Notes under the pieces: model-generated | What the model was told of the DNA's origin: nothing | Seen by the model: the letters and a program-made list of their open reading frames with translations, nothing else | Databases searched by the model: none | DNA from: Burkholderia oklahomensis C6786 | GTDB taxonomy: Bacteria > Pseudomonadota > Gammaproteobacteria > Burkholderiales > Burkholderiaceae | Assembly (NCBI RefSeq): GCF_000959365.1 | Contig: NZ_CP009556.1 | Coordinates: 1-64,000 of the forward strand | Reading direction: 5' to 3' | Length of the DNA: 64,000 bases | Program-made: the position numbers and the translations under genes | Shown: positions 27,605 to 36,467 of the stretch, piece after piece | How the letters are laid out: every line of letters begins with the position of its first letter | Numbering within the stretch: the first letter of the stretch is position 1

Positions 27605-29046
27605 CGACGCACCTCCGGTTGGTTCGTGCGCGTCGCGTCCCACGTCTCGAAGAACGTGCGCGGCGGCGGTTTCGGCAATTCGCGCGAATCGGTCCAGCCG
27701 GAGGCGAACGGTACGCTCGCGATGCTGCCGCGCTTGCCGCCGAGGCCGCGCAGCACGCGCGCGCCGACGCGCGTCAGCCAGTGATACAGTGCCGGCCGCC
27801 GCGCGACCGCGCCGAACGCGCGCAGCAGGAAGCGCGTGCCGGGCGCGGTGAGCCGCGCGTCGAACTGCATCCCGCGCAGCTTCTTGAGCAGCGTCGGCAG
27901 CGGAATCTTCACCGGACACACTGCCGCGCAGCGCCCGTTCAGCGTGCACGCGTTCGGCAGATCGGTGTCGTGTTCGATGCCTTGCAGGAGCGGCGTGAGG
28001 ACGGCGCCCATCGGCCCCGGATAGACCCAGCCGTATGCATGCCCGCCGACCGCGCCGTACACCGGGCAATGGTTCATGCACGCGCCGCATCTGATGCAGC
28101 GGAGCATGTCGCGGAACTCGCCCGCGAGCATCCGCGTGCGGCCGTTGTCGACGAGCACGACGTGATACTCGCGCGGCCCGTCGAGATCGTCGCCGCGCTT
28201 CGGGCCCGTGCTGAACGTCGTGTACGACGTGATCTCCTGCCCCGTCGCGCTGCGGCCGAGCAGGCGCACGAACAGCGCGACATCGTCGAGCGTCGGCACG
28301 ACGCGTTCGATGCCCGCCGTCACGATGTGCACGCGCGACAGCGTCGACGTGAGATCGCCGTTGCCTTCGTTCGTGCAGATCACGTTCGAGCCCGTCTCGG
28401 CGACGAGATAGTTCGCGCCCGTGATGCCGACGTCGGCGACGAAGAACTTGTCGCGCAGCACCTTGCGCGCCTCGCCGACGACATCCGCGACGGTCTCGCG
28501 CGGGCCGTCGTATTGCGCGGCCGAGTGATGCTCGGCGAACAGTTCGGTAACCTGACCGATCGTCTTGTGCAGCGCCGGGAACACGATGTGGCTCGGCCCT
28601 TCGTGCGCGAGCTGCACGATGTATTCGCCGAGATCGGTTTCGACGACCTCCATCCCCGCGCCCTCGAGCGCGGCGGGCAGCCCGATCTCCTCGCCGACCA
28701 TCGACTTGCCGCGCGTGATGGTCTTCGCGTTCGCGTCGCGGCAGATCTTCAGCACGATCTCGCGCGCGCCGGCCGCGTCGTTCGCCCAGTGGACGACACC
28801 GCCCGCGCGCGTGACGGCCGCTTCATAGCGTTCGAGATATGTGTCGAGATTCGCGAGCACGTGGTCCTTCACCGCCTTCGCGCGCTCGCGCAGCAGTTCG
28901 AACTCCGGCAGCAGCGACACGACGCGCCGCCGCTTCTCGATCCAGCCTTCGCCGAGCATCCCGAGCGCTTCCTGGAGCTGCGCATCGTGCAGCGCGGCGC
29001 TCGCGCGCGCCTTGAACGTCGTCGTCGCGGAAGGTTGCGCGCTCAT
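27601..29046 (-). CDS. lutB: Lactate utilisation iron-sulfur protein B
   Basis: 481 residues, normal for LutB/LldF. An N-terminal LUD domain (TRGKSMVGEEIGLPAALEG; GITGANYLVAETGSNVICTN) is followed by two ferredoxin-like [4Fe-4S] motifs, CIRCGACMNHCPVYG (about 310) and CTLNGRCAAVCPVKIP (about 360). It carries electrons in oxidation of L-lactate to pyruvate. The start overlaps the lutA stop by ATGA, and its stop overlaps the lutC start, so the three genes are translationally coupled. Confidence 0.95.
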   Translation of the reverse strand: MSAQPSATTTFKARASAALHDAQLQEALGMLGEGWIEKRRRVVSLLPEFELLRERAKAVKDHVLANLDTYLERYEAAVTRAGGVVHWANDAAGAREIVLKICRDANAKTITRGKSMVGEEIGLPAALEGAGMEVVETDLGEYIVQLAHEGPSHIVFPALHKTIGQVTELFAEHHSAAQYDGPRETVADVVGEARKVLRDKFFVADVGITGANYLVAETGSNVICTNEGNGDLTSTLSRVHIVTAGIERVVPTLDDVALFVRLLGRSATGQEITSYTTFSTGPKRGDDLDGPREYHVVLVDNGRTRMLAGEFRDMLRCIRCGACMNHCPVYGAVGGHAYGWVYPGPMGAVLTPLLQGIEHDTDLPNACTLNGRCAAVCPVKIPLPTLLKKLRGMQFDARLTAPGTRFLLRAFGAVARRPALYHWLTRVGARVLRGLGGKRGSIASVPFASGWTDSRELPKPPPRTFFETWDATRTNQPEVRR

Positions 29047-29858
29047 TCGCCCTCCCCGCAGATCGGCTCGACATTCATCCCGGTCAGCACTTCGGCGACG
29101 TGATAGACGCGCACCGGGCTCCCTTCGCGCTTCAGCCGTCCGCCGATGTTCATCAGACAGCCGAGGTCGCCGCCCGCGAGCACGGTCGCGCCGCTCGCGG
29201 CGACGTTCGCGGTCTTGTCGGAAACGATCTTCGTCGAGATCTCCGGATACTTCACGCAAAACGTGCCGCCGAAGCCGCAGCAGACTTCGGCATCCTTCAT
29301 TTCCTTCAGCGCGACGCCCTCGACGCGCGACAGCAGCACGCGCGGCTGCGCCTTGATGCCGAGGCCGCGCAGGCCCGAGCAGGTATCGTGATAGGTCAGC
29401 GTGCAGTCCGGCACCGCGACGTGCTCGGGGCCCGCCCAGCCGAGCACGTCGGTCAGGAAGCTCGTCAGCTCGTGCGCGCGCGCGGCGAGCCGCTCGGCGC
29501 GCGGCTTCCAGGCGGGATCGTTCGCGAGCAGGTCCGGGTAGTCGTGGCGCAGCGTGCGGATGCACGAGCCGGACGGCGCGACGACGTAGTCGTAGCCTTC
29601 GAACACGTCGATCATGCGGCGCGCGATGCGGCGCACGTCGTCGAAATCGCCGCTGTTCAGCGCCGGCTGGCCGCAGCAGGTCTGCGCGCGCGGCGCGTCG
29701 ACCGTGCAGCCGGCCGCCTCGAGCAATTGCACGGCGGCGAGCGCGGCGCTCGGCCGAAAGAGATTCGCGAGGCACGTGACGAACAGTCCGACACGCGGCG
29801 TCTCGCGGGCGCCGCCGGACGAGCCGGCGGTCTGCGGGGATTGGTCCATGTGTTTCAT
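29043..29858 (-). CDS. lutA: Lactate utilisation protein A
   Basis: 271 residues, LutA/LldE, with two CCG domains as in GlpC and heterodisulfide reductase: TCCGQPALNSGDF (about 60) and VCCGFGGTFCVKYP (about 193). These cysteines bind an unusual iron-sulfur centre. First gene of lutABC. Two ATGs are possible (29858 and 29849); neither has a strong ribosome site. It is divergent from lldR with a perfect GntR-type operator about 90 bp upstream. Confidence 0.94.
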   Translation of the reverse strand: MKHMDQSPQTAGSSGGARETPRVGLFVTCLANLFRPSAALAAVQLLEAAGCTVDAPRAQTCCGQPALNSGDFDDVRRIARRMIDVFEGYDYVVAPSGSCIRTLRHDYPDLLANDPAWKPRAERLAARAHELTSFLTDVLGWAGPEHVAVPDCTLTYHDTCSGLRGLGIKAQPRVLLSRVEGVALKEMKDAEVCCGFGGTFCVKYPEISTKIVSDKTANVAASGATVLAGGDLGCLMNIGGRLKREGSPVRVYHVAEVLTGMNVEPICGEGE

Positions 29859-29949
29859 CCCGGCCGCTCGTCGCGGCCGTTTCTTCGCTTCAACGGATCG
29901 CCGCGCGATCGCGCGCGGCTGGCTTCGATGACCTATACTTGGTCATGTT

Positions 29950-29960
29950 GGTCTGACCAC
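29950..29960. promoter_or_regulatory. LldR-type operator
   Basis: TGGTCTGACCA is a perfect dyad (TGGTC-T-GACCA), the consensus of the FadR/LldR/PdhR group. It lies in the divergent lutA-lldR region (29859-30204, 346 bp), about 90 bp before lutA. A related half-pattern (TTGGTCATG) precedes it. The rest of the region shows no gene. Confidence 0.65.
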
Positions 29961-30204
29961 GCTGGCCAAGATAGTGAGATGGCGACCGGCTGTCAATGTC
30001 GCGGCCATCAGGGAAAACGCCGATCCGAATGTTGCCGATCGCGCCGAAACCCGCGCCGGCATTGCCTCGGACGGCCGTCGGCGCCCCGGCGGGTATAATT
30101 CCGCGCGGCCGCCGAACGCCCCGGCGCAGGTCGGCCGACGCGCGGCGAGCGCCCGGCCGCAAGGGCCGGCGCCCGCGCACCCCAACCGTCCAGAAGGCCC
30201 GTGC

Positions 30205-30924
30205 ATGACGTTTCAGCCTGTCGAGTCCTATACCCGCGTGCGCCTGTCCGACGTGGTGTCCGACCAGATCAAGTCGCTCATCTCGGCCGGCAAGCTGCTG
30301 CCCGGCCAGAAGCTGCCGACCGAACGCGAGCTCGCCGCGCAGCTGAACGTGTCGCGCCCGTCGCTGCGCGAGGCGCTCGTGCGGCTCGAAGCGGACGGCT
30401 TCATCGGCTCGGTCGGGCGCGGCGGCTTCGTCGTCGCGGACATCACGGCGCCCGTCGTGTCGAACCCGCTCGCCGATCTGCTGCTGCAGGACCCCGAAGC
30501 GAGCCACGACGTGCTCGAGCTGCGGCACGGCCTCGAGACGATCTCGACCGCCTATGCGGCCGAGCGCGCGACGCCCGGCGATCTCGCGAAGATCAAGAAC
30601 GCGTTCGACTCGCTCGCGGGCCTGTCGCTGAAGCACGAGCCCGGCCGGCTCGCCGAGGTCGATGCGAACTTCCACCTCGCGATCGCCGACGCGACGCACA
30701 ACGTCGCGCTGATCCACGTGATGCACGGCATCCACGGGCTGCTGCAGGAATCGATGCACAAGTCGCACCGGCTCGTGAACCATGCGGACATGATGGAGCG
30801 CGCGCTCCTCGAGCAGCACACCGAAATCTACGAAGCGATCGCCGCGAAGGATCCCGAACGCGCGCGCGCCGCGGCCGAGCGGCATCTGCAGTACGTGCGG
30901 ACGCTGTACGAACGGGCTGCGTGA
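30205..30924 (+). CDS. lldR: FadR-family GntR regulator of L-lactate genes
   Basis: 239 residues. The winged helix is at about 8-76 (LPTERELAAQLNVSRPSLRE), with the FCD domain after it (VLELRHGLETISTAYAAERA; VDANFHLAIADATHN with its metal-binding Asp and His). Divergent from lutABC and near lldP, so control of lactate use is inferred; family members are usually repressors relieved by L-lactate. The ATG at 30205 has AGAAGG upstream; an in-frame extension with Pro/Arg-rich sequence is rejected. It resembles the glcC-like gene at 2556 in design but not closely in sequence. Confidence 0.87.
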   Translation: MTFQPVESYTRVRLSDVVSDQIKSLISAGKLLPGQKLPTERELAAQLNVSRPSLREALVRLEADGFIGSVGRGGFVVADITAPVVSNPLADLLLQDPEASHDVLELRHGLETISTAYAAERATPGDLAKIKNAFDSLAGLSLKHEPGRLAEVDANFHLAIADATHNVALIHVMHGIHGLLQESMHKSHRLVNHADMMERALLEQHTEIYEAIAAKDPERARAAAERHLQYVRTLYERAA

Positions 30925-30989
30925 CGCGTTCGTCACGCCGCGGTCGCCGTCGTCGATGCTAAATTGGGATTTTTCGACGAGGAGCGCGC

Positions 30990-31559
30990 ATGCCGACGCC
31001 GGACCATCCGTGGAATTCGCTGGAGATCGTCAAGCTCGCCGCCGACGTCCTCACACCGCTTTCCGTCGCCGCGTTCGGCTGGCTCCTCAGTCATCGGCTC
31101 AAGCAGCTCGAACTCGTCCAGTGGACGAACCAGAAGCTGATCGAAAAGCGGCTCGCCGTCTATGACGCGGTCGCGCCGCTCCTCAACCGCCTGCTGTGCT
31201 TCTACACGTGGGTCGGCCCGTGGAAGGACATCTCGCCCGACGACGTGATCCGCACGAAACGCGAGCTCGACCGGACGATCCACATCTATCGTCACCTGTT
31301 CGACGACGACGTCTATCGCGCCTATCAGGCGTACCTCGACGCGCTGTTCGACACGCATTCCGGCGCCGGGCAGGACGCGCGGATCAAGTCGACGATCGCG
31401 AGCCCCGACGGCGACCGCATCGGTCACTGCACCTATCATTGGGATCCAGCCTGGTCGGCGCGCTTCTCGAGCGCGAACGTCGCGTCGCGGGACGAAGTGA
31501 GGGCGCGCTATCAACGCATCATGGACGGGCTGCGCGTGTCGCTGGGCGTTGCGCGATGA
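30990..31559 (+). CDS. Hypothetical protein with one N-terminal membrane segment
   Basis: 189 residues with GAGGAG 5 bases before the ATG and normal codon use, so it is real. Not recognised. A single moderately hydrophobic segment (about 20-36, LTPLSVAAFGWLLSHRL) is followed by a basic helix and a soluble domain rich in aromatic residues and charges (LLNRLLCFYTWVGPWKD; DVYRAYQAYLDALFD). That suggests an inner-membrane-anchored cytosolic protein. It lies 65 bp after lldR on the same strand, but no functional link is visible. Confidence 0.75.
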   Translation: MPTPDHPWNSLEIVKLAADVLTPLSVAAFGWLLSHRLKQLELVQWTNQKLIEKRLAVYDAVAPLLNRLLCFYTWVGPWKDISPDDVIRTKRELDRTIHIYRHLFDDDVYRAYQAYLDALFDTHSGAGQDARIKSTIASPDGDRIGHCTYHWDPAWSARFSSANVASRDEVRARYQRIMDGLRVSLGVAR

Positions 31560-31785
31560 CAGCCGCGGCAGCGCGCGACGCCCAGCCGTCGAGCCGTCGG
31601 GCCATCCGGCCGCCGCGACATCTGCCGAGACAAGAACCGCAAAACGTCACGGACTGCACATCAACGTGTCACACGCCGCGTGTCTGATTCGGGATATCGA
31701 TCTTGGTTGACTTCGTTGATCTCACGGCCCGCACGTGGCGCCGGCGCATGCGCGCCGCGCCGTCCGGGACCGGACCGGCACCGAC

Positions 31786-32541
31786 ATGAAAGCACGGCCG
31801 ATGCTCGAATACGCGCTGCACCCGGTGGAGGATCGACTGATCCACGTCGACGAACTCTGTCGTGCGGAACCCGTCCCGCGCGGGTGGGCGCGCTGCCCGC
31901 TCTGTCTGGAAGCGCTCTACGTCGTGCAGTTGCGCGACCGCTCGCACGCGCGCCGCTTCGTCCATCTGGCGGGCGAATTCGCGCGCTGCCCGCTCGTCAA
32001 CGACGCGCTGCCGAACCCGCTCGCCGTCCATGTCGGCCCGCCGCTCGACGAGCACGGCCGGCGGCAGCGCGCAACCTTCTTCCGCCAATGGCAGCGGCAT
32101 CTGCACACGATCCGGCAGACGGCGTCCGCGTTCGGGATCGCGCGCTTCATGCGCGTGATCGAGCATGCGGACGTGCTGAAGCTATGGGCATGGCCGACGC
32201 TCGCGCAACGCGACATCCCGTACATCCTGCTCGTGCTGACCGAGTTCATCGCCGCGCCGCGCGGCGAGAAGCAGGCTGCGTGGTCGCGCTTCTGGTTCGA
32301 TGCGTCGGTGCAGCAGGTCGACGATCTGCGCAAGCCGCGCGGCATGCTGCCGCGACTGTTCCGGCTGCGCTACCGATTGCCCAGGATGTCTAAATTTCCG
32401 AATGCGCGGCATCTGATCGACTGCCAGCCGGTTCAGATGGACGACGCCGGCTCGAGCGACGCGGCGATCGGCACGCCGCGCGCCGACATCGCCGCATTCG
32501 AGACGTTCGCCGCGCGCTTCGCGAGGCAGCCGATCGAATGA
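31786..32541 (+). CDS. Hypothetical protein with an N-terminal CPLC motif
   Basis: 251 residues from the ATG at 31786; GTG at 31735 or ATG at 31801 are alternative starts. Not firmly recognised. An early WARCPLCLEALYV followed by RRFVHLAGEFARCPL looks like a small zinc-binding module, reminiscent of the N-terminus of CoiA-like proteins, but the nuclease core motifs of CoiA are not evident. The middle is rich in Trp/His/Arg. No signal peptide or membrane span. It ends 46 bp from the convergent monooxygenase gene. Confidence 0.65.
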   Translation: MKARPMLEYALHPVEDRLIHVDELCRAEPVPRGWARCPLCLEALYVVQLRDRSHARRFVHLAGEFARCPLVNDALPNPLAVHVGPPLDEHGRRQRATFFRQWQRHLHTIRQTASAFGIARFMRVIEHADVLKLWAWPTLAQRDIPYILLVLTEFIAAPRGEKQAAWSRFWFDASVQQVDDLRKPRGMLPRLFRLRYRLPRMSKFPNARHLIDCQPVQMDDAGSSDAAIGTPRADIAAFETFAARFARQPIE

Positions 32542-32587
32542 ACAGGAAGATCACGCGGCTCGCGAACCTGCGATGCGCGCGGCCGCG

Positions 32588-33790
32588 TCACGTATAGAGC
32601 GACGCTTCGGGCAGCACGCCCGTCAGTGCATAGCGGCCGACGTCGCGCAGCCGGTAGTCGAGCGGATCGTGCAGCGTGTGCGTGCGCGCATTGCGCCAGA
32701 AGCGGTCGAGCGCGAGCGGCGCGGCCGTCGCACGCGCGCCGCAGGCGTCGAACAGCGCCTCGCTGACGTCGAGCGCCGCGCGCTGCGCGACGATCTTCGC
32801 CTCCGACACCGCGAGCGCGACGTCCGCGCGCGCATCGGCCGTCAGCGCTTCCTTCTTCGCCCATGCGGCCTGCAGCGCCCGCGCCGCGCGATCCGCGAGC
32901 GCCTCGGCGCTCACCGCCTGCACGCGCATGTCGCCGAAGCGCTGCAGCGTGTACGGATCGTCGGCCGCGCGGTCGACGCCCGAATGCACCCACGGCCGCC
33001 CCGCCCGCTGCACGTAGTCGCGCGCCTCGGCGAGCGCGCCTTCCGCGATGCCGACGAAGAGGTTCGTCAGCACGAGCTGGGACACGAGCGTGCGCAGCGT
33101 CTCGCGCGGCGTCGGCGGCGTTTCCGAGCAATGCAGCACCTCGTCGGGCTCGACGCGCACGCCGTCGAACGACACGCTGCCGCTGTCGGTCTGCCGCTGG
33201 CCGATCGGATCCCAGTCGTCGCGCACCACGATGCCTTCGCGCTCCGTCGGCACGACGGCGAACACCGGCTTGCCCGTGTCCGGATCGTGCGCGGATATCG
33301 TCATCCGCTGCGAGCCGCGCGTGCCCGAGCAGAAGCCCTTGACGCCGTCGAGCCGGTAGCCGCCGTCGCCCGTCGCGTGCGCGACGAGCCGCGCGTCGAG
33401 CGGGTTCACCGCGTTGCCCCACCACCAGTCGTGCTCGACCGTGCCGCGCAGATAGCGCTCGCGCTGCGCGGCGCTGCCCCACACGTCGACGCTGACGATC
33501 TGCAAGCATTGAAAACCGAGCAGGTGCGCGAGCGCGCTGTCGACGCGCGCGAGCGCGCGGATCGTGTGATAGATCACGGGCCAGCCGGCCTCCTGGCCGC
33601 CGAATTCGCGCGGCACCGCGAGCGTCAGCAGGCCGGCGTCGGCGATCCACCGCTTCTCGCGCGCCGCGTGGCCGCCCGCTCGATCGCGCTCGGGCGCGCT
33701 CGCGCGCAGCGCCGCGATCAGCTCGGCGAGCGTGCGCGGCTCTCGGTCCGCTTCGGCAGTCTGTTCAAACAGGACTCGTGGATCGTTCAT
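32588..33790 (-). CDS. Acyl-CoA dehydrogenase-fold flavin monooxygenase, DszC/SfnB-like
   Basis: 400 residues. The acyl-CoA dehydrogenase fold is clear (RWIADAGLLTLAVPREFGGQ; GFCSGTRGSQRMTISA; DDWDPIGQRQTDSGSVSFDG), but the C-terminus has the DszC/SfnB-type WRNARTHTLHDPLDYRLRDV instead of the acyl-CoA dehydrogenase catalytic Glu region. Such enzymes use reduced flavin and oxygen to oxidise organosulfur compounds such as dibenzothiophene or dimethylsulfone. The nearby DszA/NtaA-type monooxygenase and MetNIQ-like transporter, on the same strand, support a role in obtaining sulfur. The substrate is unknown. The start is the ATG at 33790; a 23-codon upstream extension is less convincing. Confidence 0.83.
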   Translation of the reverse strand: MNDPRVLFEQTAEADREPRTLAELIAALRASAPERDRAGGHAAREKRWIADAGLLTLAVPREFGGQEAGWPVIYHTIRALARVDSALAHLLGFQCLQIVSVDVWGSAAQRERYLRGTVEHDWWWGNAVNPLDARLVAHATGDGGYRLDGVKGFCSGTRGSQRMTISAHDPDTGKPVFAVVPTEREGIVVRDDWDPIGQRQTDSGSVSFDGVRVEPDEVLHCSETPPTPRETLRTLVSQLVLTNLFVGIAEGALAEARDYVQRAGRPWVHSGVDRAADDPYTLQRFGDMRVQAVSAEALADRAARALQAAWAKKEALTADARADVALAVSEAKIVAQRAALDVSEALFDACGARATAAPLALDRFWRNARTHTLHDPLDYRLRDVGRYALTGVLPEASLYT

Positions 33791-34616
33791 ACGGAGGCTT
33801 CCCAGGTGGCGGGCTTGTCGGTCGACGCGACGGCGGGCCGCGATGTCACGCGACCGCACGCGCCGCGCCGCCGGTTGTTATCGAGCGCCCGATTAGCGGT
33901 GTGGTGTGCGTCGAATACTAGCGCCGGGCACCTGTAATCAATGTACAAATATGTATCGGAACATGGTCGCGTCACACAACCGCGCCGACGTGCATCGAAA
34001 TGTGCGGCGCGCGGCCGCGTGGAGGATCGGCGCCGCTTTGCCAGCATGCGCGTCGACGAGCGACAAGGATTGCTTACGTTTCTTACGAAAGCCCTTCTGT
34101 CCGGACATTCGCTCGTCGCGGCAACGCGGTTGCCAGCGCGACGTTCATGCATTGCGCGCCGCAGAGCCTTCGAGCTTTCCCGGCCGGCTCGAACCGCACC
34201 GTGCTGCGAACCGACTGCGATCGTCATCGTCTCGTTGTCGCCGTCTCGACGCGGCCGCCGCATCGCTTCCCGAAAACCGCCATCGTCACGCGCCCTCATG
34301 TCAGTTCCATGTGCGCAGGCTCGCACGGCGCATGTCGTGCGCGTCGCGATCCCAATCCATGTGCCAGCCGCGGCGCTCGCCATCCGCGCGCCGCGTCGGC
34401 GCGCCTTGAACGACGCGGGCGGCGCGCACGCTCCGAATCGCTCCGCAGGCGTAACGGTGAGCTTCTTCGGGAGCCGACGCAACGCCCGCCAAGCGGACGC
34501 GATGTCCGGCCCGCGCTCGCGCGAGGCCCGCCGCCGCGTCCTGCGCGCCGTCTCGCGCATCTGTTCGCGCCATCCGTTCTTCGGCATCGTGCGAGCCCTT
34601 CGTTCGCCGATCGCGT
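33791..34616. other. 826-bp stretch without a convincing gene
   Basis: Between the metI end and the DszC-like start. Several overlapping frames stay open on both strands, but all give Arg/Ser/Ala-rich translations with no family features, no ribosome site and no consistent third-position GC bias. The first 250 bp are AT-richer and probably hold a promoter of the monooxygenase gene. It may be decayed coding DNA. Confidence 0.45.
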
Positions 34617-35273
34617 TCACGCGCGCTTCGTCAGCCGCCGCACGATGCGATCGCCGGTGAATTGCACGATGGTGACGAGCGCGATCAGGATCACGATCAC
34701 CGTCGTCATCACGGTCGTGTCGAAGCGCTGATAGCCGTAGCGGATCGCGAGATCGCCGAGCCCGCCCGCGCCGACCGCGCCCGCCATCGCGGTCGAGCCG
34801 ATCAGCGCGACGACCGTGATCGTGAAGCCGCCGACGATCCCGGGCAGCGCTTCCGGCAGCAGCACGTGCCAGACGATGTGACGCCGTTCGGCCCCCATCG
34901 CCTGCGCGGCCTCGACGAGCCCTTTGTCGACTTCGCGCAGGCTCACCTCGGCGATGCGAGCGAAGAACGGAATCGCGGCGATCGACAGCGGCACGATCGC
35001 GGCCCACACGCCGATCGTCGTGCCGATCAGGAGGCGCGTGAACGGCAGCAGCGCGACGAGCAGGATGATGAACGGCGTCGAGCGGAATGCGTTGACGAGC
35101 GCGCCGAGCGCCGCGTTCAGGCCGCGCCGTTCGTAGATGCCGCCCGGCGCGGTCGTGACGAGCACGAGTGCGAGCGGCACGCCGACGAGCGCCGCGACGC
35201 ATGCGGATGCGGCGACCATCCGGATCGTGTCGCGGATCGCGTCCGCGAGTTCGGGAAACCACAGTTCAGACAT
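34617..35273 (-). CDS. metI: MetI-like ABC transporter permease
   Basis: 218 residues and five hydrophobic segments, normal for MetI. The EAA loop is GLVEAAQAMGAERRHIVWHV followed by LLPEALPGIVGG. N-terminal NAFRSTPFIILLVALLPF is typical. It forms the membrane channel with the MetN-like ATPase. The start at 35273 overlaps the metN stop by 8 bases (ATGTCTGA). Last gene of the unit. Confidence 0.92.
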   Translation of the reverse strand: MSELWFPELADAIRDTIRMVAASACVAALVGVPLALVLVTTAPGGIYERRGLNAALGALVNAFRSTPFIILLVALLPFTRLLIGTTIGVWAAIVPLSIAAIPFFARIAEVSLREVDKGLVEAAQAMGAERRHIVWHVLLPEALPGIVGGFTITVVALIGSTAMAGAVGAGGLGDLAIRYGYQRFDTTVMTTVIVILIALVTIVQFTGDRIVRRLTKRA

Positions 35274-36447
35274 AGCCGAGCACCTCCACGCGATTCGCAT
35301 GCCGGCGCGCGGCGGCGAGCGCGGCTGCGATCCGTTCCGGGCCGGCCGCACCGCGCGCGGCAAGCGACGCGGCGATCACGAGCCGCCCCTGCGCGCGCCC
35401 CTGAATCCGGTCGAGCCCGCCGTGCACGAAACGCACCGCGTCGCCCGCATCGAGCGCAAGCGCGCGCGTCAGCGCGCCGAGATCCGGCTCGCCGTCGTCC
35501 GCGCCGGTGTAGCGAACGTCGAGCAGCAACTGCGCGCCGCGCGGCAGCGGCGTGCCGCCGTCGAGCGGCCGCAAGCGCGCCGCGAGATCGGCCGGCAAGT
35601 CATGGACGAGCGTGCGCAACAGCGCGCGCGTCGCGCCGTGCCGCGGATCGCCGAATACGCGCCACACGGGCCCCGTCTCGACGATCTCGCCATGCTCGAC
35701 GACGGCCACCGTGTCGCACACCGCGCGGATCACTTCCATTTCGTGCGTAATCAGCACGATCGTGAGGCCGAGCCGGCGATTGATGTCGGCAAGCAGCGCG
35801 AGAATCGACTGCGTCGTCTCCGGATCGAGCGCGGACGTCGCTTCGTCGCACAGCAGCAAATCCGGATCGTGGACGAGCGCGCGCGCGATCCCGACGCGCT
35901 GCTTCTGCCCGCCCGACAGGCTCGCCGGATACGCATCGCGCTTCGCGGCGAGACCGACGAGATCGAGCAGCGCGTCGACCTTGCGCGCACGCTCGGCCTT
36001 CGGCACGCCGGCGATCTTCAGCGGCAATCCGATGTTGTCTGCGACCGTCTTCGCGGACAGCAAATTGAAATGCTGGAACACCATGCCGATCCGGCGACGC
36101 AGCGCGACGAGTCCGCGCGCGTCGAGCGCGCCGACGTCGACGCCGTTCACGCGCACCGCACCCGACGACGGCCGTTCGAGCCCGTTGACGAGCCGCAGCA
36201 GCGTCGACTTGCCTGCGCCGCTGCGGCCGATCACGCCGAACACGCCGCCTCGCGCGACGTCGAGCGTCACGTCGCGCAGCGCGGCCGACGGGCCGCGCGG
36301 ACCGTTGAACACCTTGCTCGCGTGCTCGAACGACACGGCCGCGCCGGCCGCGGATGCAGTCGCCGCGTCGCGCACGGCCGCGCCGGCTTCCCGCCGGGCA
36401 GCCGTCGAGCGTTCGATGAAACCCAGGGAATCGAGTAGTTGCGCCAT
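35266..36447 (-). CDS. metN: MetN-like ABC transporter ATPase
   Basis: 393 residues. Walker A is GRSGAGKST, the Q-loop FQHFNLLSAKT, the signature SLSGGQKQRVGIARALVHDP, Walker B LLLCDEATSALDP, and the H-loop ITHEM. The C-terminal NIL/ACT-like domain that senses methionine in MetN is present (about 300-393). An N-terminal extension of about 40 residues precedes the ATPase domain, longer than in E. coli MetN, so an internal start is possible, though the ATG at 36447 fits. It lies 20 bp after the monooxygenase gene and overlaps metI, one operon. Confidence 0.92.
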   Translation of the reverse strand: MAQLLDSLGFIERSTAARREAGAAVRDAATASAAGAAVSFEHASKVFNGPRGPSAALRDVTLDVARGGVFGVIGRSGAGKSTLLRLVNGLERPSSGAVRVNGVDVGALDARGLVALRRRIGMVFQHFNLLSAKTVADNIGLPLKIAGVPKAERARKVDALLDLVGLAAKRDAYPASLSGGQKQRVGIARALVHDPDLLLCDEATSALDPETTQSILALLADINRRLGLTIVLITHEMEVIRAVCDTVAVVEHGEIVETGPVWRVFGDPRHGATRALLRTLVHDLPADLAARLRPLDGGTPLPRGAQLLLDVRYTGADDGEPDLGALTRALALDAGDAVRFVHGGLDRIQGRAQGRLVIAASLAARGAAGPERIAAALAAARRHANRVEVLGYV

Positions 36448-36467
36448 CGGATCGCCTCGTCGCCTTC

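Noticed and set aside
33906..34660. Overlapping plus-strand frames in the gap before metI
   Set aside because: Three frames are open at once with Arg/Ser-rich translations and no start signals, as expected by chance in high-GC DNA.
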